Part shown: piece by piece, positions 55,600-64,000 of the stretch
Position numbering within the stretch: position 1 is the stretch's first letter
How the letters are laid out: every line of letters starts with the position of its first letter
Assembly (NCBI GenBank): GCA_003013855.2
Contig: ML058384.1
Span: 18,052,176-18,116,175, forward strand
Origin: Liriodendron chinense
Taxonomy: Eukaryota; Streptophyta; Magnoliopsida; Magnoliales; Magnoliaceae
Reading direction: 5' to 3'
DNA: 64,000 bases
The notes under the pieces: model-generated
Told to the model about the DNA's origin: nothing
The model's input: only the letters and a program-made list of their open reading frames with translations
The model's database searches: none
Translations under genes and position numbers: made by a program

Positions 55600-58500
55600 T
55601 ATATGATCTCAAAGCAATGTATAGGGCTTGCACTCGTGACATCCTCGGCTGCTGTGAGTGATGGCAATATTCTCCTTTCTTCTATGGTGACTTGAAGTGG
55701 GCTGCCCCCTGGGTGCGCGAGAGCCGCGGCCAAGTTAGCCAATGCATCTGCTTGAGAATTTTCAGCTCTTGGGACTTGCGACACCGTACTGTCCCGAAAA
55801 TGATCGAATAGGGCTCGAGCCTGATGACAAAGAGATGACAGCTCTGGCTTGCGGACTTCATATTCCGTCATAAGCTGTCCCACAACTATCCGAGAATCAC
55901 CGTATACCTGTAGTGATCAGATTCGCATGTCTCGTGCCAACTGTAACCCAATGATGAGGGCCTGATACTCTGCCTCGTTGTTTGTGCACGACGGCACTAT
56001 TGTGAATGAGTAGGGCAACAAGTCGCCTTGAGGACTGATGAAGATCACACCGGCCCCTGATCCTGCAGCTCTGGAGGCTCCGTCGAAATACATCCACCAC
56101 TGCTTCGCGACCCTTACCATCATGGCCTGGTCGTCAGGCAGATTACATTCCATTTCCATGTTATCTGGTATTGGGTGAGCTGCTAGAAAATCGGCTATCG
56201 CCTCTCCTTTAACAGCTCGAGACGGCAGATACGTAATATCGAACTCAGATAGCAGTAGGGCCCATTTGGCTAATCGCCCGGACAACATAGGTCGGTTCAT
56301 CAGGAACTTGATAGGATCTGCTCTGGAGATCAATGTAATCTGGTATGACAGGCAGTAATGCCTCAACTTCTTCATAGTGAATATCAAGGCCAGGCATATC
56401 TTCTCAATCGGTGAGTAATTAAACTCAGCGCCGACGAGCGTGCGGCTCAAATAGTACAGAGCATTCTCTTTCCCTTCTTCATTCTTCTGGGCGAGCAGTG
56501 CCCCCAGTGAGTTCTCTCCCACTGCTACATACAGTATCAGAGGCTTTCCCTCGATTGGCGCTGCGAGAACTGGAGCTTTCCCTAGTAACTCTTTGAGGGA
56601 ATCGAAGGCTTTCTGGCACGCTTCGTCCCACTCGAAGCGGACGTCTTTCTTGTTCAACCGAGAGAAAGGCTGGCAATGACCTGACAGGTTCGAGATGAAC
56701 CGCCGCAAGTAAGCAACTCTCCCTTGGAAGCTCTTCAGCTCTTTCAGATTCTTCGGGGGAGGCATTTCTCGGATCGCCTTGATCTTCGCGGGGTCAATCT
56801 CAATTCCCCGATGCCTGATCACAAAGCCAAGGAATTTTCTGGAGGACACCCCAAAGGCGCACTTCAACGGGTTCATGCGGAGGCTCTTCTTCCTCAACCT
56901 CTGAAATACTAGCTTCAAATGTTCGCGATGCTGTTGATGTCCGTCGGACCTCACTACCAGATCATCGACGTAGCATTCCACATGCTTGTGCATCATGTCT
57001 TGGAAGATTACCTGCATCGCTCTCTGATACGTGGCGCCTGCATTTTTTAGCCCAAACGGCATCACACGATAACAGAACATCCCGAGAGATGTGCGGAAGG
57101 CAGTGGACTCTTCGTCTTCTGGAGCCATTCGGATCTGATTATACCCTGAGTAGCCGTCCATAAAGGACATCGTTGTATATGCTGATGTGCTATCGATCAG
57201 AAGCTCTGGGATGGGTAGAGGAAAGTCATCTTTGGGACAAGCTTCATTCAGGTTGCGAAAATCAACGCACACCCAGATCTGGCCGCTCTTCTTCTTTACA
57301 GGTACTATGTTCGAGATCCATTTGGGATACTGAACTTCCCTGATAAACCCGGCCTGAAGCACCTTCTTCACCTCTTCCTCTATCTTCGGGACGATGTCAG
57401 GATGGAAGCGTCTCTGTGGCTGTTTGACCGACCTCTTCTCCTTCGCGATATTCAACCTGTGCATCGCGATTGCCGGGTTCAGTCCTGGCATTTCAGAATA
57501 GGTCCATGCGAACACGTCTCTGTTCTCTTTCAGGAGTTGAATGTAGCTCTCCCTCTCTTCTTCTGGAATGTTCTTACTGATATAAGTATTCCTCGGCTCT
57601 TCCGTGGTCCCCAGATTGACTTCTTGTAGCTCATCTATCGTGGTCTGACCTCCATCTTCGATCTGCTCTGGTGCGGCACTCGGCTGTATGACTTCATTCG
57701 GTCCAGCGGGCCTCACCTCTTCCACGGGACTAATTGTCACCATGTTAATATGCCTGATCTCACATTCTGCCCCCAGGGCTTCTTTTCCTCTGTATACCTT
57801 CGTCTTTACTTTGAAGGGTGCTAGCATGCCTTTCTGAGCTGGCGGTTTTGAACAGATGAACCCCATATTTCTCATGATGTTTCTACTGGCCTTGCTATAT
57901 CTTTCTTCTTCAATGGGCGGTGTCTCTACCGGCGTTCTCTTCGCGTTCTCTTCGATCTGCAACGGGTTGCGAAGTTCAGCCTGAAACCTTATCTCATGCC
58001 TTGCTCCCATTGTCGGCGGCACGCAGAACTGGCTCGGAGCCTTAGGGAAGGGACGAATCCTCTCAACCTTTGGCAGCAGCATATTGAAGCTAGACTGCAA
58101 CACGCTCATCTGTTGGCTTGTCATCTGTTTCAACACTGACTGCCCTTCCTTCCGGAGGTGCCTCGGGATTAGGTAAAACTTCTTCCTTTGCAACAGATTT
58201 CCTCTGTCAGCCCTTGTCGCTTCATCGACCACTCGCGGAGCTTCGTCCGCTTGTCTTGGATTCTCGCCCTGGGGTTTTGCCCCCTGTGCCACCTTTGTCG
58301 GTTTGTTGGCTCTTCTGGCAATCTCGGCTCCATCGTTCTCCTGATAGTATTGTGCATCTGCTAGGAAAGATTCAGTGACGGAGTATGGCCTCGGGTCTGC
58401 CGCCACTCTATACTGGACGCCATCCCTATTATATTTGAAGCATTGGTGGTATGTCAAGGGAATAATGCCGTATTGATGCAGCCACGGTCGTCCCAACAAG

Positions 58501-59921
58501 ATATTGTACGTCGTCACCGCATCGATCACCTGACATGTGACTTTGGTGCTCAATTCTTCTATTTCCAGCATGACAGTAATGGACCCTAGGACACGCTGGC
58601 CGTCCTGATTGAACCCTTGGATAACCATGGCGCTTGGGCGAAGTGCTGTCTGTCTGAAACCCAACTGCTGTAATGTCTTTAGAGACATAATATTCACAGC
58701 AGATCTGTCGTCCAGCATGCATCTTCGGACCTCTATGTCTCGGATGAGACCTGTCACCATCAACGGGCGGTTGTGGTCTGTCAAGCTAATCGTTCTGTCT
58801 TCTTCAGAAAATGTGATCATGGACGATCGATCGATCTGCATGACCTGTTCTGCGGGTCGCTCCTCGGTTCCCGTTATCTTCATTTTTTCCATCTCTGACT
58901 CAATCTCTGCCATCATGACCTCGCGGGCTTCTTGATCGAGCAATGCGTTGAGCAACATTTCCCGATATTTCTTCGAAAGGCACAGGGCATCGTAGATGCT
59001 GAGTCGGGCCGGAACTTTCTTCAGATGAGACACCACATCATAAATCACCGGTGCCTTATCTCGAACGTGATCTCGTTGGTTAGCTGCTAGCTCATTGACT
59101 GCTTCTGCCGGTTCTTTTTCTCGAGGTGTCCCTGATGGCTCACCTATGACCGCATTCGTCCTTCTAGGGTCTGGTCGCCTCGGAAATTCTCTCTGTACGA
59201 CCTGCTTTCCGGATCGCAGAGCCACTACATTGACTTCTCCTTTATCTAGGACTTGGTCCTTGTCACTGGCCCCTGATTGAGCGACCACTGAAACCATGGC
59301 ACACTGAACGGGCTGCGCACGTGGCTGTTCTTGTCCAACATTTCTTCTTCTTATTCTGTTCTTCATCTTCCTCTCTTTCTCCAAGAGTCTTCTTTTGTTC
59401 TCTAGCCTCTTCTTGCTGCTCACAAGTGTCCATGGCTCTTCCGGCTCTGGGAATGGATTCACCGCTGGAATTTGAACTGGCACAGGGAGGGCAGACACCA
59501 CTGTCGCAGTATTCCGGCTCGCCTCTTCCGCCTTCATATTGATGGTGCCATCGTTGATCATCCGTTGAATCTTGCCTTTTAGGACAAAGAAGTCTTCAGT
59601 CTTGTGGGTGGTCACACGATGATACCTGCAGTAGCTGGGATGATCGACCATCTTCGCTTCCTCCGGGCGTGTGCATTCTGGCAGTCTTATTAACCTCTCT
59701 TCGACCAGCTGTTCCATGATCGGAACCAGATCTTCCATGTCGAAGGTATAAGGTCCGTTTGCTAGATTACGCTCTTCTATCGTGAGATGTCGCGGCCTCT
59801 GAAAACTCTTGCCTTTGTCTTGAATCATGGTTACTGGCCTGGCCTCGACTCTACACTCGGTGTTTGGGCGTTTCCTGTCATTCGAACCCTTTCCTTTGTC
59901 GACGTAGTTAGATGTTATCAT
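55600..59921 (-). pseudogene. pol: Protease, reverse transcriptase and dual RNase H of element D
   Basis: 1334 residues open from 59921 to TGA at 55917-55919, then the same frame to 55599. Order: Gag tail with degenerate knuckle CRYHRVTTHKTEDF; protease (MLDDRSAVNIMSLKTL at about 58690-58720, YNILLGRPWLHQYG). Reverse transcriptase has RSVKQPQRRFHPDIV, VCVDFRNLNEACPKDDFPLP, SFMDGYSGYNQIRMA, VMPFGLKNAGATYQRAM and catalytic YVDD at 56961-56972. RNase H 1 (YVAVGENSLGALLAQ, RADPIKFLM, IADFLAAHP) is followed by RNase H 2 (WWMYFDGASRAAGSGAGV, TNNEAEYQALIIGLQLA), the Tat hallmark. The single TGA interrupts RNase H 2 just before YGDSR(I)VV. The protease site reads DRSA, where Gly is usual (GGA to AGA). 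First-domain RNase H lacks the usual first Asp (YVAVG). Confidence 0.9.
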
Positions 59922-59957
59922 CCTTCCAGCTTCTCTCCAGGGCTTCTCTGCCTTGAA

Positions 59958-61271
59958 CTATGCTCTGCACGCGGCTCCTTCCACCAGGTGGGCTTTTGTA
60001 GCTAGGTCTCGAAACGTCGAGAAGTTGTGTCCAGATAAGCCAAATGAGATCATCGCATCCATGGCCTGCGTGCACATCTTGACCTGCTCAGATTCGCTGG
60101 GCAGTTCCCGGCACTGTGCTGCTATAGTCCCCCACCTGTCGATGAACTTCTCGACCGACTCTCCCTGCCTTTGACGAACCAAGGCTAAATCTGTCAGTGA
60201 GACTTCTCGCTCAGTAGAGAAGAATTTGGAGATGAACAGGTCCTGCATCTACTCCCAAGATTTGACTAACCCTGCGGGCAGTGACATATACCACTGGAAT
60301 GCCTTGCTCATGAGCGTCGAGCCAAACAATCTTAGGCAATACTGAGGAATTGTCGATAGGTTGCCCATCATTGTCATGAATTGAGCCATGTGTTCCTCCG
60401 GTGATCCTCTGCCATCGAATCTAGGGAAGTCTGGACGCTTGAAATTGTTGTTAAATGGGAGATCGTGGACCTCGGGTAAGTACGGCACCCGGTATACATA
60501 TTTTCCTCTCTTCTCCTTTTCTCTTTCCTGACGCATCAGGTCCGCAACTGTCTGAGACAGTTCTTCTCTCGTGGCTTGAGACGGCATTGGCGGTACACGT
60601 CCGAACACAACGTTTCTCGGGCGACCTTGTGCGGTAGCTGGCTCTCCTGCTGCCCCCTGGCATTCCTCCACAGACTGTCGAGTGGGTACAGCTGGGCTTC
60701 TGTTTGCCCCCTGGGCAACTAGAGCCAACAGTGCTTCTTTCAACTCTCTCATCTCTCTGGCTGTGTCCTCTTGGACCTGGATAATCTCATCTATCTGTTC
60801 TTGGATTGGAGGCAGCTCTGGGTATCGCTCACTCGCCTCTCCTTCGGTGACCTGCACCATCATGACTTGCGCTCGCTGCGGCCTCGTCTTGATCACGGCA
60901 GCTTCAGTAGGGATTGTCTTCATCACTGTCTTAGTGGACTGTCGAACAGCAGATCTGTTCGGTATCTTCGCTGGCGATGTTGTCTTCGGTATCGCTGGGA
61001 AGTCGATATCGGCGAAGGAGAACTCTGGCTTGGCTGACACGGTAGTTCTGCCGGAGTCGCGAGCGTCACTCCTGCAGACTGGCTTCCACTGTCTCTTTGT
61101 TCTGCTCTGCACCCTTGCTGTCGTCTCTGTCTCAACTGGAATAATCTTCTTGTTCTCAGTCTTCTTGGCGGTCTTGCGCTTCTGCACAATCTGCCATCCG
61201 GCTTCAGAGGTTGCTGCCAGATGGGGGAAGTAAAATCCTCCGGATGCTAAGAAGATCATTGTGGACGCCAT
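59958..61271 (-). pseudogene. gag: Gag of element D with two in-frame TAG codons
   Basis: Best start is the ATG at 61271 (MASTMIFLASGGFYFPHLA); the ORF extends upstream to 61442 only through low-complexity RERERQRETKK. N-terminal basic region, a glutamate-rich coiled-coil-like stretch (PIQEQIDEIIQVQEDTAREM), then the Gag core: RRPDFPRFDGRGSPEEHMAQ-like segment at about 60400, FGSTLMSKAFQWYMSLPAG, FISKFFSTEREVSLTDLAL, RQRQGESVEKFIDRW and AMDAMISFGLSGHNFSTFRDLATKA. TAG at 60249-60251 and TAG at 59958-59960 fall in the same frame, and the frame continues directly into pol at 59921, so gag-pol was one ORF. CAG is the probable ancestral codon at 60249. Confidence 0.88.
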
Positions 61272-61682
61272 TTGGTTAATTCTTTTCTGTCTTTCTGTTC
61301 CTTTCTTTGTCTCTCTCTGTCTTTCTCTCTCTCTCTGCATAGTCATACACGCATTAGAATATTCCGCGCGCTTGGGAAAGAGAGGGGACGCGACCTTACC
61401 AATCGCGATACGGCTCGACAGCGGATAGACAGAAACATACAAGTATGAACTACATGCATGCTATGCGAAGTTTTGAAATTCTTTTGCCTTAAAGATGAAG
61501 GGAAGAACGTTCCCGTTGAGAGTCGCCAGTTTGGCGCCCGTGAAGGCGCCGAACATTCCTCCTTGCGGTAATCTTTCCCATGTACACATTAGTGTCTGCA
61601 AATGATTTATCGCAGAATGTCTATTTACTCAGAAATAACCAGAGATTCTGGTGTTGAATAATCCCCAGCAGAGTCGCCAGTT
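61272..61682 (-). other. Leader and PBS of element D
   Basis: PBS TGGCGACTCTGCTGGGGA on the minus strand (61680 to 61663), 2 bp from the LTR. 151 bp further in, 14 bases of LTR/PBS junction (AAACTGGCGACTCT) are repeated exactly (61519-61532 and 61670-61683). The nearer-gag copy is followed by two GGCGCC palindromes (61533-61551). A pyrimidine-rich run (CT repeats on plus, 61300-61345) lies just upstream of gag. Confidence 0.75.
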
Positions 61683-64000
61683 TGTTAGAACTTAGAAAAA
61701 TAGGGAAAAGATCAGAACTACTCGTCAGCAGTCCTTCTTTTTTTCGTGTTTCTTTTATTCTGGGGGAATTCTGAGTATAGAGACATTCGTAGACAATCAT
61801 AAGCAATCACAAAGTGTACATAAGAGAGAGATATCGCAAGGCGAATTTTATTCCAGAGATTCTGAGATCTTTTACATTCCAGGCTATGATACTGGTCACG
61901 AGCCTTTAATTACATCAACGGTTGATCACCCTTGATTGGAAGGCAAAAGACTAATCCGCCGGGGATTATGGTCTTGAGTTCATGGTCGTGTAGACCTTTG
62001 TTTTCTTGTTATGGACTGAGCCACATTTGTTAGACACGCCGGATGTCTATGTCCCATTTTCTTTTGGTATGTCCAGGTTGAGAGACTGTCAGGATTCGAG
62101 TGGTGCAACTCGGGGCCCGCGCCTGTTACTGTGAACAGGTGACCGCTGGAATACACGAACCTCGAATGTTGGTCGGCATGACCCAAGGCCCGCGCCCGTA
62201 CTTTCATGACGGGTGACCTTAGGAAAGCACTCCACAACGTCCCCGAACGAGGGTTTTAATCGAGTGGTGCAACTCGGGGCCCGCGCCTATTACTGTGAAC
62301 AGGTGACCGCTGGAATACACGAACCTCGAAATGTTGGTCGGCATAACCTAAAGCCCGCGCCCGTATTTTTATGACGGGTGACCTTAGGAAAGCAATCCGC
62401 AATTACCTCATCAGCTCAACCGACGGACCCGTTGTCGATGGGTAGGGCATCGACGGTCTTTTTCATAGTGGCAGTCCATAGCAAGATGTTTCAAGCTTAG
62501 TTAGAACTCTTTGTTTGTGGTTTCTTGTGGTAACAATAACCCCTTAGGTTTAGCCTCGGACCTTTATCCGGGATGAAATAGAGCTTTGTACAGTAAAGTA
62601 AATGTATTTCTTCTGGAGTCGGGCGACTCGTCTTCGAGAACACTCTTTCTTCTGAGTATTTTTTAATGATCTGTATGGGATCAGATAGGCTTTGTCGAGC
62701 CAAGATCTCTTGAGGATCCAAATTCAATAGGCTGGATCGGCTGTTTCCGATGCCTGCAAATGGCTAAGTATAGGGTCCGATGGACCCCTGTTCATGCCAA
62801 TTTCTTATGAATAATGGGGATCGGTGCCCCGTAAATGCTTAACTCGGCTGTTGTCTATCCTAAGTACTTCAGCTTTGCCTCGTCGTCTTTGAGATCGCGG
62901 TTGATTTCATTTGGCATTAGTCAATTTTCAAGCCAACAGGGCACTTCCCAGGGCTGAAAATGACTGAACAGTGGACCTGTTTGCGGTCTGATTGGGGAGA
63001 TCAGTGAATATTATCGATAACCATCTTTGAACAGGGGTGGATTATGTCCACGAAGATCGCTGTGCGATCGCGTTTCGATTTGCTTAGCAGAAGTCAATTT
63101 CCGGGCCAACAGGGCACTTCCCAGGGCTAGAAATGACTAAGTAGTGGACCTGTCTGCGGTCTAATCAGGGTATTCGGTGAATATTATCGATGACCGACTT
63201 GGAACAGGGGTGGATTATGTCCACGAAAATCGCGGTGTGATCGTGTTTCGATTCGCTTAGTAGAAGTCAATTTTCGGGCCAACAGGGCACTTCCCAGGGC
63301 TGAAAATGACTAAGTAGTGGACCTGCCGACCGCTTGATTAGAGTATTCGAGGGTCCTGAGATCGGATAACCTCGTCACGGTACATGATTATGGTGTATCA
63401 TGTCATGTAGAAGAAAAGTTTCCCTCTCGGGCTCGGTCCAATTCCGCCTGATTCTTCTCGTTTTCGGCCGTTTTCGGCTCTTTCGGAAGGATTTCCGGGG
63501 CTGCCAAATTGGCTAAGTGTTGGTTATTTTGGACCAAAACACTGATTTGGGCCATTTATCATTGACCGTTGGAGAATCTGATCCGGTGGATGGATAGATC
63601 TCATTGAGACGCATCCGGCGGAAGTGATCTCATCAAAATCGGATTCCGTACGAAGGCGGGGCACACGATCGAAGGTCCACCCCTCCCATCAGCGTCCAGG
63701 CGCATGGAGGGGGAAATATGCAGGCGCATGTGAGGGTGACATGGCTGCCAAGCGCATGTGGTTGGGAGGTGGGCGCATGTCCCATCTCCCGGGCGCATGT
63801 GAAGTGTTTTTTATGAAAAATCAGATGGAGAAGAGGTGTTCCGGGCGCATGTGGCAATGCACATGTGCCTGGACTCAAAGAGTGGGCGCATGTCCCTCCT
63901 GGACTTAGCAGATTTTCAGGATTTTCCGGTGGGAAAAGCCGGCGCATGTGGTGGAATAAGCCGGCGCATGTGGGGGATATGCCGGCGCATGTGCCCAGCA
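61683..64000 (-). repeat. 5' LTR of element D (right-hand, truncated by window edge)
   Basis: Plus-strand TGTTAGAACTTAG..., matching 45045 onward. 2318 bp are visible. It contains two 164-bp units (62096-62403) where the left LTR has one, and the start of the GCGCATGTG array from about 63700. Its outer end should fall near 64840. Confidence 0.93.
62096..62403. repeat. 164-bp tandem repeat with paired hairpins in D 5' LTR
   Basis: Units begin TCGAGTGGTGCAACTCGGGG at 62096 and 62260. Each contains CCTGTT...AACAGG and CCCGT...ACGGG inverted repeats. The left LTR keeps one partial unit (about 45388-45500), with a deletion at its start. Confidence 0.8.

Larger units (their letters stand above)
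45045..64000 (-). mobile_element. Tat/Ogre-type Gypsy element D with antisense PMD gene (right end outside window)
   Basis: Minus-strand element. 3' LTR 45045-48200, PPT 48201-48213, antisense PMD gene 49343-53775 (plus strand), integrase 54343-55560, RNase H 2, RNase H 1, reverse transcriptase and protease 55600-59921, gag 59958-61271, PBS 61663-61680, 5' LTR from 61683. The assignment rests on the second, plant-derived-type RNase H after the retroviral one, a PBS beginning TGGCGACTC and an antisense accessory gene between integrase and the 3' LTR, all features of the Tat group. The five bases before it are GTATC; the partner copy should lie near 64840. LTRs differ by a few percent plus repeat-number changes. 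Confidence 0.9.

Noticed and set aside
60682..61233. 183-codon plus-strand ORF opposite D gag with hydrophobic stretches
   Set aside because: Shadow of the minus-strand gag frame; no independent signature.
61272..61442. N-terminal extension of D Gag (RERERQRETKK...)
   Set aside because: Encoded by a CT/GA simple repeat in the leader; the ATG at 61271 starts a sensible Gag N-terminus.
1..64000. Host gene, tRNA or rRNA gene, organelle insertion
   Set aside because: Nothing found. TGGTATCAGAGC and TGGCG... sites are retroelement primer sites, not tRNA genes.

Overview
This is plant nuclear DNA from intergenic heterochromatin. I see no host gene, no RNA gene and nothing prokaryotic. Essentially all 64 kb is LTR retrotransposons nested inside one another. 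The lineages are recognisable from proteins, primer-binding sites (PBS) and LTR ends: Athila-type Ty3/Gypsy (PBS TGGCGCCGTTGCCGGGG, FMDD reverse transcriptase), a Tekay/Del-type chromovirus (PBS TGGTATCAGAGC, chromodomain tail), Tat/Ogre-type Gypsy (PBS TGGCGACTC..., two RNase H domains, antisense accessory gene) and Ty1/Copia. The host is a seed plant with a repeat-rich genome. The GTGGGCCC...TTGATGT...TCCATCCA dispersed repeat near 33-35 kb reminds me of magnoliid genomes, but that is a weak impression.

Layout. Positions 1-3096 are a Tat-family LTR (minus orientation), entering from the left. Positions 3097-11781 are part of an older element ('E') carrying a plant-mobile-domain (PMD) gene. 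That gene is split by a complete gag-only Copia element (4315-10204, apparently identical 1958-bp LTRs, duplicated target CCAGA). At 11782 the PMD gene is split again by Athila element 'A'. A is itself interrupted by a solo LTR of Athila family 'B' (17619-19003, target CCACA), by a full-length B element (20768-30314, target TCCAT) and, inside its 3' LTR, by chromovirus 'C' (from 31918). C's long 5' LTR contains a reversed solo Copia LTR (36089-38202, target TATGC). Just after C's integrase/chromodomain a second A-family element ('A prime', LTR 43331-44984) is inserted. Only about 60 bp into its internal region lies Tat element 'D' (45045 to beyond 64000, minus strand). The nesting order is therefore D in A prime in C in A in E, five layers.

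Working parts. D is the best-preserved coding element. Its gag-pol reads in one minus-strand frame broken by three nonsense codons. Integrase follows after a frameshift. On the opposite strand, between integrase and the 3' LTR, lies a PMD gene with its own TATA box and three introns with canonical borders. The first intron sits at the same place in element E. B has lost catalytic residues in reverse transcriptase, RNase H and integrase. A and C carry many stops. The Copia element has gag but no pol and would need enzymes supplied in trans.

Most notable structure outside the genes: (1) arrays of the palindrome GACCGGTC-N2-GACCGGTC occur in LTRs of otherwise unrelated families (Copia, Athila A, A prime, B) with different copy numbers and spacers. 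(2) The Tat LTRs carry instead about 20 copies of GCGCATGTG, and the same motif lies between the TATA box and the start of D's antisense gene. (3) The Athila LTR leaders share a 9-bp hairpin with a compensatory base-pair change between families.
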